Source: Gymnogyps californianus (taxonomy: Eukaryota > Chordata > Aves > Accipitriformes > Cathartidae). From it: a stretch of DNA of 64,000 bases. Under the pieces are notes generated by a model. That model was not told where the DNA came from, ran no database searches, and worked only from the letters and a program-made list of their open reading frames with translations. This document shows, piece after piece, positions 51,201-63,035 of this stretch. The stretch is taken from assembly GCF_018139145.2 (NCBI RefSeq), contig NC_059500.1, positions 36,685,437 through 36,749,436 of the forward strand, in the 5' to 3' direction. The position numbers and the translations under genes are program-made. Numbering within the stretch: the stretch's first letter is position 1; each line of letters starts with the position of its first letter.

Positions 51201-54200
51201 ACCAAAGTAATAAAATAATGAGCACTACTACCAGATCGAAATGCATATAAAGTGGGCTTGAGTCTGTTCTCCTATGCCCAGGTTCCCTAATGGCCTAATT
51301 AGGTTTTTGGTTTTTTTTTAATTTACCTGAAGGGATGCCCGTTTTGTAGCAGAATAAATGAAATTCTACAAGGTTTACCTGGATATTGAATATTAATAAG
51401 TCAATGAACTACTCATCTCAGTAGAAACAGGGATGAAAAATGTCAGAGGACTAAATGGTACATGAGGATTTTGGCCTCAGTTACACTAACTTGGCACCAG
51501 AGGAGCTCCACTTACTTTGACAGAGGCAACACTGAATTCCATGAGTTCATTTTCAACAAATACCATTTTCACGATGCAAGTAATTGCTCATACAGGCCTT
51601 CTTTCTGGGCAAGATGATGCCCTCTCCTGAAAAAGTAGCTTTCTTGCTTGGCACACTGGATAGGTGAGGGTAGCCAAGAGTAGCCCACTCCAGGGTCTTT
51701 CTGTGGAGAGTGACTGCAAGGACAAGGTCCATGCAAAAGCAGCTATTTAGTGTACCGTGGAGAGGAGAGAGGCTCCATGTCAGAAGGAAGCTTAGCTGGG
51801 CTGATGTTCCCCAAATCCTCTTCCTCCACTGCCCCAGTGACTCCTTGCAAAGGCCCTTCCCTCTTACCCACTTCGAGAAAAGCTGAGCCCGGGGATGCCC
51901 TGGGAAGTTACGTTGCTCTTGGGGAGAAGAAATGCAGCTCTGAAGGCAGCATGGTTACCAGCACGCCTCTGCACGGTGCCTCCAGCCCACTTCAGATGCC
52001 AGGAGGCCTCGGGGCTGCGGAAAGCCTCACGGCTCAATGGTGGCCAAGCAGAAACCCCTGATCACTGCTGCCATGCCTGCCCCCCATGAGTTTTGCCATG
52101 AGAAGGGAGTGCCCCCAGGCCGGGGGCGGCTGTGGGGTCCACAGCTCCCAGCAAAGTCAGGGGGCCAAGCTGTGCCCTTGGTTGTGTTGGTGGGTTAAAT
52201 GGCACTACCCGGGGCAGACACCAGCACATCTCCGCTCGGCAGGGGCGGACCAGCTACCCTCAGGACCCCAGCTTTTTGGCACCTGGCACTTTACACACAG
52301 GTGTGTTTTCCATTTCCTTACTACAGCAGTTGGAAATGACAAACCTTGTAGGCAGCGTGACACCCTAATTACAGTCGCTGCTTGTAAAATGTGCCTTTCC
52401 AAGGGAGCAGCCGTGCGCGGTGCTGCCGGAGCAGACAGCCCTCTGAGCTGGTGAGCCAAGGGACTGAGTCTGCTCCCAGGAAAGCAGGGGCAAAGCCTCC
52501 CTCCGACTCCGGGGAAGGTGGAGGCAGAGCCTACCACCTTTGGCTGCACAGCGTTCCCACAGGTACTGCTTTCAGGCATGACACCCAGAGTTTAAAGGCA
52601 TGTTTTCCATAGAAGGCCAAAACCTTTTTTGCAATTCTTTGAAAAACGACTGCTACACAACAACTTCGGTTCAAAGGTTTGAGATTTAATTAAAAGTTTT
52701 CAAAATGTTTATGGTACCTAATGAGTTGAAAATACTCTGTAAAACTGTTGGCAGTAAAAGAATCTTGGAAAACATCTTGTGAAAGCTTTTTTTTCTCCTT
52801 AGGTGGTTTGATTTGCATTTCTTTTGTAATCCAGAACCAAAATAAATATTCCAATTAATGAAATAATATGAATGAATTGTTAATCTCCTTTGTAGCTTTT
52901 GCTCCACGTAAAACCAATTGGGAAAGGGAGACCTGATTCAGTTTCTTGTATGTTCAAATCAGCCTAGATGATAAAAAGCTTGGATTCTGGGATGTATTTT
53001 AAGGAATTTTCTAATATTTTAGGGTGAAAGAAGCTATTCTCCATCTTTTTCCAGCTTCAAGGACAGGACATCTTCCTGTTGTTTATAGTCCACTGCTGTT
53101 AAGCCCTTGACTTGCCCTACTTTAAAATTTTGCTCTGAAATCTTCCAGAATCTGTGCTTTACCTAATATGTCCGAGTGAGATGTACCCACTGAAGACTGT
53201 ATCCACAACAGTTTTTTCCTCTTCAGTCATAAGTACTTTGTAAATTATATTATCAGTGTTACAAGTGAACCCATGAATCTTAGGAGCCTGCTTCAAGTAC
53301 AGCAGGGTAGTGAACTAACAAAATATCCCCACAGCTCCAAAATAAGAGAAGAAAATCAAAGAAGAGTGAAAGGTTTTTGTACTGACACACAATCACATGG
53401 CCTCCAACAGTGGAGTTGCTTGCATTACTTGTACCTTGGATCAACTCTGACAATAGCTAAGGCTAGAATCCAGATGTTAAAACTCACTTTTATGTGCATA
53501 TTCTTGGACTTTGGCTATTAAAAATACTCATTTTTTCACCTAAATAGTGAGAATCATGTAACATCCTTGAGATGAGAGTTGGTGTGGGGTAGCCACAATG
53601 TTTTCTCAAACCGTTGTGTTGCTAAGGCTTTTCTGCTCTACAATAGCAAGGAATGCTGCCACGTGCCACCACCTCGTGAACTAACATTTAGAACTACACA
53701 AATATTTTAGCTGACAGTTTTCAAAGACAGAACTTCAGGGGAGAACTTCCACACTGAAAATACAGCCAAATAGCACTGTAAGATCTAAAAACCTAAGCAA
53801 GCCATGGCAACGCAATGTCACCAGTTCTATTTCTCACAAAGCTACAGAGCTGCTGACCCAGCCTGTATTTGCAGTTCATATAGTTATATCATGCTTAGCT
53901 TAGTTTAGCTTTTTCTTCTTCTCTAAGTGCACTGCTTTTCAACATTTTTGGTAGAAATTATTTCATATTTACTACTCTTTTTCACAGTTATTTCATTCAA
54001 ATACAGTTTTTCTTTGTTCTTACACTTTTCTAACAGCATAAAACATTTATAAGCAGACTGTTAAATTGTAAAAGATAATCACAATGCAAACCTCTACATT
54101 TTAAAGGCTTTTGCTACACACATTACACAACTTATACACTGTACATACTTGGGAAGAGTCTAATGCTGCTGCTTTAAATGATTAAGACCAGAGTAAAGCT

Positions 54201-54631
54201 AAGGATGAGCTCTTTCAGGCTGTGTATTAAAAAAGCCTGAACTACTTCTGATTGTGCATAAGGCAAGGTGTGGTTTGAGACATTAAACACAAATCTTTGA
54301 AAGAGCCCAATAAAGTTAGATGCTTACATTCTTACTGAAAGACAATGGGAACTAGTCTCAGAGTTTCCTGTCAACCTCCACTGAAGCCTCCAGCCATGAA
54401 GTACTATTGATGGACGTACCACGGGCCACTTCCATGGGGACTTGAAACCAGATGTTCATGAAGTCTTAACTGCTCTAGGTCTCAGGGAATCCCTTTGATG
54501 CTGAACACCATCCTGTACTGAGGTTGGTAAGGCAGTGATGAACCATAAAGTTGTTTTCATACAGGTTTCTCTGGAACAGCCTCTTAAAAGAGTAAGTCTG
54601 GGGCTCCAGGTCTTCCGAACTAAACAGGCTT
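45245..54631. other. SHC3 3' UTR and SHC3-S1PR3 convergent interval
   Basis: The SHC3 3' UTR occupies an undetermined left part; its AT-rich start includes a palindromic GTGTATATATACAC near 45506. The block at 47840-48340 and the GC-rich block at 51740-52580 stand out in composition, but neither shows a recognisable protein. No repeats longer than homopolymers were recognised. Confidence 0.6.
45469..45474 (+). promoter_or_regulatory. Candidate SHC3 polyadenylation signal (AATAAA)
   Basis: This canonical hexamer lies 225 nt after the SHC3 stop and is followed by T/GT-rich sequence. Others occur further on, for example at 46926-46931. SHC3 3' UTRs in other vertebrates are long, so this may be a proximal site. 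Transcript data would be needed to choose. Confidence 0.35.
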
Positions 54632-54841
54632 TCATTCCAGATCCAAGGCAGGGTCAGGTATAAATGGAGATATGCCCTTCAGCATGATCCTTGTTGTACC
54701 GTATCTTCCCTCTTGTGTCTGCAAAAGTGCCTGGAGACGGTAGGAGCGCAGGGTCCCATTGCCAGAAAATGGGATCTTGTCCCACTGGCTGAAATTCTTC
54801 CCAGGGAGAATTTCTAACACAATCCCATGCTGTGGTAGTGC
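54632..54841 (-). other. Candidate terminal exon of an unidentified minus-strand transcript
   Basis: On the minus strand a strong acceptor (a 13-base pyrimidine-rich run ending ctctccag) opens an exon at 54841. If read in phase 0, the frame starts ALPQHGIVLEILPGKNFSQW and stays open for 69 codons to a TGA ending at 54632. In another phase the same exon gives a frame containing VGQDPIFWQWDP and ending HISIYT, with its stop at 54654. I cannot tell which, if either, is translated. The region lies about 1 kb downstream of the S1PR3 stop on the same strand. It could therefore be S1PR3 3' UTR sequence, or the last exon of a gene overlapping S1PR3; human annotations include such an overlapping locus, C9orf47, whose sequence I cannot recall well enough to compare. 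Confidence 0.35.
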
Positions 54842-55886
54842 CTGGAGAGAAAAGAAGCAACTCCACAGGGACCCGTTGTGGTTCATTGCTTTCTGAAATG
54901 ATATGTCTCTGTTTCAGAACTGAAGAATCTCAGCTTAGGTAGTGCATTCACAATGTACACAGGTTTACATAAGTTTGACACACATTTTTAAATACATTGG
55001 AAATAGTAAGTAAAAATATATGCATTGAAACAGTACATACACTTGATACATGTGTGTTGTTGTGTCACATTTTAACTACTTTAAATAGCGAACATATATA
55101 GCCTCTCTCAATGGTTACGTACTACTGCTTGTTTAAAATAAGTTGTGAAATGCCACAGTGACAACTGTCATGTTGTCTTTCACTAAACATGAAAAGTTTG
55201 AATAACAGTGGAAAAAATAAAAATACTGCATGGATATGACATGTTAAAGTTCCCGTCAGTTAAAAGCTACTACTTCATATATTTTCAAATATCCCCATTG
55301 AAACACATCTATTTGTATAATTTGTCACCTTACACTGTATACTGCAATACAATGTTTAGCATATTGTAAACTTTTACCAAACAACAACTTTTTAATAAGG
55401 AATTGTACAAATATACAGCTATTTATACCACATACATATAAGGCCATTAACATAACAGCAAGATACATACAGAGAACTATTATCACCAACATATGTAATG
55501 AGCTTTTCTCCCAGTTGGCAATAATCGGGCTCATTTTCCGATCGTCAGCAGTGTTTAGTGAATGCTGAAATTTCTAACAGGTTTTATAGATGTCTTGCAA
55601 GACCAGGCAGTGCCAAATGCAGCCTCATCATGCAATGTCATCGCGGTGCACAATGTCATTAGATGTGCACGGACTCTGTCCTGGCTGTTGGGTAGCATGA
55701 AAGGTTTTTTCTGAATCAGGTGTGTTACTGAATGAACACCCAAAGCAAATGATTGTTGATAAATAAGTCCTCAAAGTTAAATAAGTGGTTAGTGTTTTCC
55801 TCTGTGACTTAAGTGCATGAATACTTAAACTACACTTGTAGTTTAAATCTAAAAGCCACAGAAAGGTACTTGTCTCGAGGAGTCCT
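54842..55886. other. Probable S1PR3 3' UTR
   Basis: This is AT-rich sequence immediately downstream of the S1PR3 stop on the minus strand, with the ATTAAA candidate at 55391. The open frames here (to 107 codons) have no family resemblance. Confidence 0.55.
55391..55396 (-). promoter_or_regulatory. Possible S1PR3 polyadenylation signal (ATTAAA on minus strand)
   Basis: This common variant hexamer lies about 490 nt downstream of the S1PR3 stop codon on the minus strand. No canonical AATAAA was noticed closer on that strand. Mammalian S1PR3 3' UTRs run to several kilobases, so this may not be the main site. Confidence 0.25.
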
Positions 55887-57032
55887 TTACTTACAGAAGT
55901 TTCCGTTGTGAAATGAAGATTCATTTTTCTCAGCGATACACGAGGGAACATTCGTCGGTGGGAAATCTTCCTTTGGCTTCTGGGTATTGCTGCTGCTGGA
56001 TTTACTTCGACTGTGATCTGGCGTGGGCTGAATAGGCAAAGATCTGGCCACCTTGGATTTCACCAGGCAGCCACAAACAAGGCGAAAGAAAGCCCGACGC
56101 ATCTCCTTACTGGCCAGAGTGTAGATGATGGGGTTCATTGCAGAATTGATGACCGCCAGAGCAATAAACCAGTTGGCTTTGTACAAGATAGAGCACTCCT
56201 TGACTCTGCAGGCCACATCGATGAGGAACAGGATGAACAGAGGAGACCAACAGGCAATGAAGACACTAACAACGATCACGACAGTCCTAAGGAGCGCCAT
56301 GGACCGCTCCGAGTTACTGTGGTTAGTGACATTACGACTGCTGGACTTTACCAGGATGTAGATACGGGCATAAAGGATGACAATGGCAACCAAAATGGCT
56401 ATGAAGATACTAACGCAGAACACAACATAATTCTTGGAGTATAGAGGCAAAATCATTGAGCAATCTGGTAAGTTGTTTATACAGTTCCAGCCGAGGATGG
56501 GTAAGGCACCCAAGGAAATTGAAATAAGCCAGCATGTACCAATGAGAAGGAACACTCTGTATTTTTTATTTGCATCGTAAGGCCTCATTTTAATCATGGT
56601 CAAATGCCGCTCAATAGCTATTGCTAGTAAGCTGAAAGTGGACGCTCCCAGGGCAACAAACATGCTGCCTTCCCTAATAAACCAGATTGTGGAGGACAAG
56701 CTCAGAGTTTTCTTCCCAGACATAAGAATGTTTACTTTGTAAACAATCCCGGCTAAAAGATCACAGAGAGCTAGATTGCCAATAAAAAAGTACATGCGGT
56801 TGTGAAATTTATTGTTTTTCCATATGGCAATCAACACCATCAAGTTTTCCAGGACTATGAAACTACACAGGATCAGAAATGCAATAGTGGGCAGGTCTAT
56901 GTTATCAGTTGCCTTTTCCCTTAAAATAAACTTCCCTGTGTAATTATAATGCAGTACAATCAGAGAGTCCATCTCTTCATTTCCATGAGGGACGACAAGA
57001 GCATCAGGTGGCACAGTAAGTGCTGCCATCAT
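55887..57032 (-). CDS. S1PR3: Sphingosine-1-phosphate receptor 3
   Basis: This is a plasma-membrane class A GPCR for sphingosine-1-phosphate that signals through Gi, Gq and G12/13. The intact single-exon frame encodes 381 aa, against 378 in human. Visible features are an N-glycosylation site NYT (30-32), seven hydrophobic segments (about 48-70, 78-101, 118-140, 158-181, 202-228, 246-271 and 284-305), and the ligand-head-group pair R120/E121 at the top of TM3. It also has the family's ERH variant of DRY (141-143), extracellular-loop cysteine pairs C184/C191 and C275/C280, NPIIY in TM7 (300-304), and likely palmitoylated C320/C322. The tail is Ser-rich (SRSKSSSSN), as in mammalian S1PR3. Two ATGs are adjacent; the second (57029-57027) has A at -3 and G at +4 and gives MAAL, resembling the human MATAL start, so the protein may be 380 aa. 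SHC3 lies downstream and converges on it. Confidence 0.98.
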   Translation of the reverse strand: MMAALTVPPDALVVPHGNEEMDSLIVLHYNYTGKFILREKATDNIDLPTIAFLILCSFIVLENLMVLIAIWKNNKFHNRMYFFIGNLALCDLLAGIVYKVNILMSGKKTLSLSSTIWFIREGSMFVALGASTFSLLAIAIERHLTMIKMRPYDANKKYRVFLLIGTCWLISISLGALPILGWNCINNLPDCSMILPLYSKNYVVFCVSIFIAILVAIVILYARIYILVKSSSRNVTNHSNSERSMALLRTVVIVVSVFIACWSPLFILFLIDVACRVKECSILYKANWFIALAVINSAMNPIIYTLASKEMRRAFFRLVCGCLVKSKVARSLPIQPTPDHSRSKSSSSNTQKPKEDFPPTNVPSCIAEKNESSFHNGNFCK

Positions 57033-60000
57033 TTGTTCACCGATGCTGGACTTTTCTTCTTTAGTATCACAAGAATTTAGTTCCGATAATTTTCCACAAG
57101 AGGGAGATCAAGCTACGTTCCTCCAAGCATTCCTCTGGCCAGGCAGCGTGTATCCCCGGCTCCAGCAAGCCTCGCATATTAATTCAGGAGAGTGGCTTGC
57201 AAACCGGGCTCTGAAAATGAAATCAACAAATGCAACATAAATCTCACTGTCTTCCCATGTCACCCACGGCCCACGCGGGTGCTCAAGCCGCAACATAAAC
57301 CCAGGAGCTGAGATGGACGCTGACTACGACGAGCCACCAAGGTCCAGCATTGCTGCATGCTTATCAAGGTAGCTGTGGGTAAGCCATCGGTCATGCTCTG
57401 CACAGATGCAGCACTGTGGCGGAAATACAAGGGCAATGTGGAGAACTGCTCATAGGTGTTTCCCCCTGCAAAATTTCCATGGTGAAAAAAATGCAGAGGA
57501 GCAGTGAGAAGGATTCACAAACAGCCCCAGCAAGCCCCAGTGTGCACAGCAACCGGCTCACTCCCTCTCAAAAAGACCTAAATGTACACGGTGCTACCAA
57601 AACACCACCCAACCATCGCTGCCTGAGCAGCAGCAGTGCAAACTCACGGCTTTCTAAGCTTGTCCCTGTTCCCCATGCAGACCTAAGGTAGCAAAGACCC
57701 TGAGAAAGTTGGTGTAAAGTCTTGATGCCAGTGTGCATGTTGCCAATGCCTAAAATAACTTCCCACCCTTAATGGTACAAGATTATGCTATTTACAATTA
57801 AGGAGATGCTCTGAAAGCCAGTCATCATAAAATCCATTCTACTTCCCATTCAAATTTGTTGGATTTCTGCTACCCTTTTTTAAACAAACATAGCAAGTCA
57901 CATCTTTCTAAGTATTGCTTTTCTTTATGGTTCACTTTACTTTTTTTTTTCCTTTGCATATGTATAAAAGACATACATTTAGTGTTGTTGGTTTTTTTAA
58001 AAATAAAAAATAGTTACACCAATTTCAATTGTCCTTCTCAATTTACTTCTGTTTTTCTTTAAGTTATGACTTAGGTTAACTGCAACTTTTTCCTATGGAC
58101 TTTGATAGATTGCATTTTCGCAGCAGATCCTCCTAGCTGTCTTTTTTCCATTGCCATATATAAATATTGGAAGAGATCTGCACAGCTTTGTAGAAATATC
58201 AGAAGATGTCAGAAGCACTTACGGTTTTACCAGAAATGTTACAGTTTAGTTGCTGCATGCTCCAGTGAGAATCAGTGCTCATGCCCTAAACATATGTACC
58301 GAGGATGAACAGATAGCCAATTTTTCAGCTTGGTAACCAAACCAGGATGGGGATGAGGAGAGAACTGGTTCCATCTGAACCTAATTTGTAAAGATTTAAT
58401 TTTTTCCTGGGAAAGGTAAGAAAACAAAAAGTTGTGCTGGATTGGAGGACACTTTCCCTTGGCTCAAAATTGAATAGCTTAATTTAGGGAACTTTTTAAG
58501 AGCTAGAGCTCCTGACCTTACCATTTATTTACTCAAGGGTCCCGAGCATTTCCCAAACACATGAAAGACACTTTCAAAGGATAGGTATCAAAGGAAAGGG
58601 GGGATGGAACTAGATGATCTTTAAGGTCCCTTCCAACGCAAAGCATTTTATGATTTTATTCTATATACAGGTTTCTTAAGATCACAAAAACATGTGAGTC
58701 ACTGTGTTCCAGCACTCTGTTTTGGGCACTTGAAAAGTGGGAGATGCATTTTGAAGTGCCCTGGAAAAGGGGAGGAGCAAACCACATCTCAGATGAATGT
58801 AAAGGGATTTAAAGGATGACCCACACCCTATTTTCCCACCCTCCCTTTTCCTGGGTTCCCTCCTTCAGAAAAGAAGTAATCTGACAAAAGCCTACAGTGA
58901 ATAGACTTGAATTCTTTAATATATTCAGGATGTTTTAAAATTATTTTCTGAGAAAATAATTTACTATTTACCCATTATTATTATTATTTCCCCATTCTAG
59001 TTCTTAGGTCCAAACTACTTTGCTGAAGAGACCCGCTGGGAGACACATATTATCCAAGAAACACAGTTGTTGCTTGGTGTCCTCGGTCTTTTTTACTCTG
59101 AAGATGACAGCAACAACCTCATTCATTTCCCAGGAGCAGATTTGGGCCCTCGAGTTGTTGACATCTTTTCTGAAGCATGGTAACAGTGAAGCTCTTCAAC
59201 AGAACAACTTCACCTCAGCTAAGGTTCCATCTAATTGTAATTCAGTTACAATCTGCACACTGTTATCACATACACTATCACAGTCTTTCATTGTATTGGC
59301 TTATAACAAAATGCCACTGTGTCCATATGAATTGCAAGTGCTTTCCACTGTAAAATAAACAATTACATTTGACTAGAAAAGTATTTGTTAACGATAGCTC
59401 AACTAGCAATACTCAGCAGACTGGCTGATGGCTGCCTGAGAGAATCATATTCCTATCATTTAAGAGCACCACATGCAACAAAATAAATGTTTCTCTAAGT
59501 CTTTTCCAAGCAGAGTTACCGTACTGGTCTATCAAAGGACAAATACATTTCTTTCTGTGAAGAAAATTATATGCCAGACTTAGGACTTTATCAGCCACAA
59601 CTCAGCAGCTGTAAACTGTCATGACTCTACTAAAGGTAATGGTGCTATACCAGTTCCCCTGGCTGAGGGCATGGATGATCCACTTAATCAGCAGAAATCA
59701 TACAGGGCCTCTTCCATTGTTCGTAATTACTTCTTCTCTTAAAATTATTACAGCAAACTTAGTATCACAAAAGTAAATCTTTGCCTCTGACAGGCTAGTG
59801 GCAAGGCAATGGAGGCTGTAACATTATTATTTGCCAGGACTCTCAGGGAATGAGTATCACTCACAAGCCACTTGAAAGTTAATATAAATAATAATGTAAT
59901 AAATTAAAATTTATTCTCTTCTGGCAGCAACATTTCCAGGTAATGTCTTTCAGCCATACTAATTTTTTGTTTTCCTCCTGCTTTGTAGCCAGTAACGCAG

Positions 60001-62099
60001 AAAGCATATTCATTTTTTAAGTTAGAAAAATTAAAGTTGGTTGCATATTATAATAATAAGACAGTAGCAGCCAGGTCCAGGATATCTGTGTCACTGCTTT
60101 CTGACAGCTCTGCAACTTACTCCTCAAAACACCTTTGTCCCAGTCACATACAGACAACTAGCCACTAGCTGCAAAGTACGGACCTCAGCTCGAAATATTA
60201 AAAAAAGGACCTGAAGAGCCTGTCTGTGGCATGTTGTGTGTTGAGCATTGCCTTGGTTAGGTACCTCGATACCCCAAGCTCTTGATACTGCTGGAAAGCA
60301 GTTTTATTCCCTCCAAAGCAAACCGGACGATCCCTGTCACTGCACCACCAGGTACCACTAGAAAGACAGACCTACTGGCAGTGCAGGGGCAATCTAGCTA
60401 TACTTCCTCACGGATATGATGCCCAAAACAGCGTTTGCTAAATTACTCAAATAAAGGCAGTGGTACAATGTCAAGAACCACAGTCATGTGGAGGACAATT
60501 CAGTTGCCTCCTTCAGCTTTGGCTGACCTTTGTCCTCCCTGCTCCAAGGATGGAGGGAGCAGTTGGGGGTCAGCAGCAAGCACCATGATTTCCCCCTCCT
60601 GGGTAATCTCCCTGCCCACCATCATGCTTTGGGGTTTCCACAGCAGTTAGTGAGGTCTCCTGCAGAGGTCAAGGATCCTAGTAGGGTCGAGCACCCTTCC
60701 AGGTTGGAGCAGGGGCTCCCCACCATGGCTCACATCCCTCGGGTCTACCAGGGTCTGTATAGTCCTCCTCCCACGTGTGCCACGAAAAAGGCAATGCTGT
60801 GTGGTAGGCCACGACCCCTTGATCTGCCCTATGGCAAGGCACACCTCCACTGCCCTCTCCAGCCCCATCACACAGTGGTACAGGCAGACACTCAGGACTG
60901 TACCTCTCGCCAGCTCTCCACAGATAATGCCCTGGGTAAGGCAGTTGGAGTCAACCTGCAATTTTCCTCTGGGAACGTGTAATTCCCAGTGCCAGGAGGC
61001 AATGGGGAACTTGTGATAATGGGGATGCCAAAGTCCTTCAGCAACCATCCTCAGTACATCTCCGCTCTCTGCTCCCAGCGGATGCTCTGGTAAGAGTCCC
61101 ATGGGGAGCTGAGGGCTTTTACCATCTCATGAGTCACTGGATACTTTACAGCTGGAAGAATAAGAAATTTCTATTTTCAAAACAGTGAGCCAAACTGCTC
61201 TCAATTTTCATGATATCCTGAAGGCAAAGCTACAAGTGACAATAAAGCACAAGTGAGAGTAGGACTTAACTTTCCACTACCTACTTTTGCCTACACAACA
61301 ACATACGATACTATGCGTTCAGTACATTCACTGTAATTCAGCTGGAATCATATTTTCCTGTCTCCCAAATATCTACAAATAGACTTGACCAAAGAGACCG
61401 GACACCCCTTCACCACCACCACACACATTGCAGTTCTCCCTTCTCTGCCACACAGAGCTATACGCTTTGGCCACCAACGAAAATTTTAAATATGACAAAG
61501 GGAAAGACAAGAATGCATATCTGAAGCCAAACTTTTGTATATTTTATTTATTTGTAAAGCCTTTCCAGATGAAAATTAAACACGTATAATTTATCAGGCA
61601 CACCCTGGTAGTGTTAAACTTAAGAACAGAAAAGGCTTTTGAGAACAGCAATACATTTCAATACACATTTCCACTCTGAAATGAAGCTGTGCTAGATGCA
61701 GCTGAAGTTTAGACAACAAACATCTGCTGCAGAACAATGTCTTGGACAACTCAAATAAACTTTAAAAATATTTTTTTGGAAGTGAATGTGCTGGCAGCTT
61801 ACAGCCTCAGAAAAGCCTTTAATAAATGGTTATTTTTCTTGGGTTCTGGATTTTAGACATCAGTTTGTATTTTGTAATTCCGAGCAGCACACATGCGTAT
61901 CTCACACAGGAGCTCCCGGCTGGTTTAATTCTTGCCCGTTAAAGGAAGGCACATTTACTTCTTCCCCCTTCCCGGCTCCCAGCGCTCCCGACCTGTTCCC
62001 CCCACTCCAAACTCCAGCATTCCGTTCGCAAACCTGCATTACTGCAGCGCCCTGAACTTTTTGGGGTGACAAACACCTTGTCTAAGCTACCTAAGAATA
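57033..62099. other. Probable S1PR3 first intron / upstream region
   Basis: This interval separates the coding exon from the CpG island. It includes a moderately GC-rich 57100-57400 stretch just upstream of the start codon that could be 5' UTR, and the CR1 fragment at 58598. A GC-richer 60430-61110 block has overlapping frames of 150 and 151 codons on opposite strands; neither resembles a known protein. Confidence 0.55.
58598..58665 (+). mobile_element. CR1 LINE 3' end fragment
   Basis: The sequence carries GGAACTAGATGATCTTTAAG and GGTCCCTTCCAACGCAAAGC followed by degenerate ATTTTATGATTTTATTCTAT. This is the characteristic 3' terminus and short tail repeat of bird CR1 non-LTR retrotransposons. 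Only the last 70 or so bases are clear; it is a typical 5'-truncated copy lying between the CpG island and S1PR3. Confidence 0.85.
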
Positions 62100-63035
62100 C
62101 CCCCGACGTGTCCGCGGCGTGACCGTCCCACACGGGAAACATTACTCTACTCACAGTCTCGGGATTTTTACTCAACCCGCCGCCGCTCCGTGCCTGCCAC
62201 TACGCCTTTACGTGACATCCTGAAGGAACCGCCTGCACGGTGGCTTTCCCGCTCCCACGACCACCGGCAAGGCAGGCGGAGCGGCGCCGCTCTCCCAGCC
62301 CAGCGGGCCGAGGACAGCTCGCCCATCGCCCGCCGACGGGGGACAGCGCGGCCCCGGCGACGGCCCCGACGGGCGGGCTGCGGGGCGGGCAGGCACCGGC
62401 AGGGAACAGCCGGCCGCCCAGGCAGCGGGGAGAGGGGGCAAGGGGGCAGGCAGGGTGCGGGCAGGGCTGTCCCGGAGGAGAGGCGAAGTACCTGCCGCGT
62501 CCCCGCCGCGTTCCCCCGGAGCTCTGCGGCCGCCGCATCCGACCTCGCCGGCTGCACGGCGCCGCTCGGCCCCCGGGGCTGCGCTGGCCCGGGCGGGGCT
62601 GGGATCGCTCCGGTCTTGCCCCGCCGCCGCCGCCGCCGCCGCCGCCGCTCCCCGCGGCTCCGCGCTCCCCGCCGCCGCCCGGAGCCGCCCCGCCCGAGTA
62701 CCCCCGCCCGACCGCCCGACCTCCCTCCGGGCTTTTCTCTGCCCCCACCCCCGCCCCGCGTCCGTCCCCCGGCTCCTGCCTCCGGCACGCTGGTCCCTCG
62801 CCGTCGTCGTCGTCTCCGGACAGGCTTCGCTCCCCGCTCCGGCGGTCCCTGCCTGTCCCCGGCCCGCCCCGCTTCACCCCGCCCCTTCGCCCCTCACCAC
62901 CCACTCGTGCCCCCTGCCCGAGGGAGAACCCCTGCGGGGCTGGCTGCTGCCGTCAGGGCACGGCCGCGGGTGAAGCACTAGGCGTTGCGGGCAGCCGGGG
63001 CGAAATGTGAGACGGCAGCGCCCGCCGCCGAGTAC
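62100..63035. promoter_or_regulatory. CpG island, probable S1PR3 promoter and noncoding first exon
   Basis: About 0.9 kb is extremely GC- and CpG-rich in an otherwise AT-rich window, with several GGGCGG/CCCGCC Sp1-type boxes and a (CCG)n tract. It lies 5.1 kb upstream of the S1PR3 coding exon. That matches the vertebrate S1PR3 plan of a noncoding first exon at a CpG island followed by one coding exon. On the minus strand two plausible splice donors are present: CAG|GTACTT with its GT at 62491-62490, and ACT|GTGAGT with its GT at 62154-62153. Long open frames cross the island in several frames on both strands. This is expected from the scarcity of stop codons in GC-rich DNA and is not taken as coding evidence. 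Confidence 0.7.
62621..62648. repeat. (CCG)n trinucleotide repeat in CpG island
   Basis: About nine CCG units occur inside the CpG island. If the minus-strand S1PR3 first exon covers this position, the repeat would lie in the 5' UTR as (CGG)n, a type of repeat that is often length-variable. Confidence 0.85.

Noticed and set aside
56013..56444. 143-codon plus-strand frame opposite S1PR3
   Set aside because: It is the antisense shadow of the conserved receptor coding sequence.
62168..63010. Five or more long overlapping open frames (up to 263 codons) in the CpG island on both strands
   Set aside because: Stop codons are rare in very GC-rich DNA. The peptides are Arg/Pro/Gly/Ala low-complexity with no domain resemblance.
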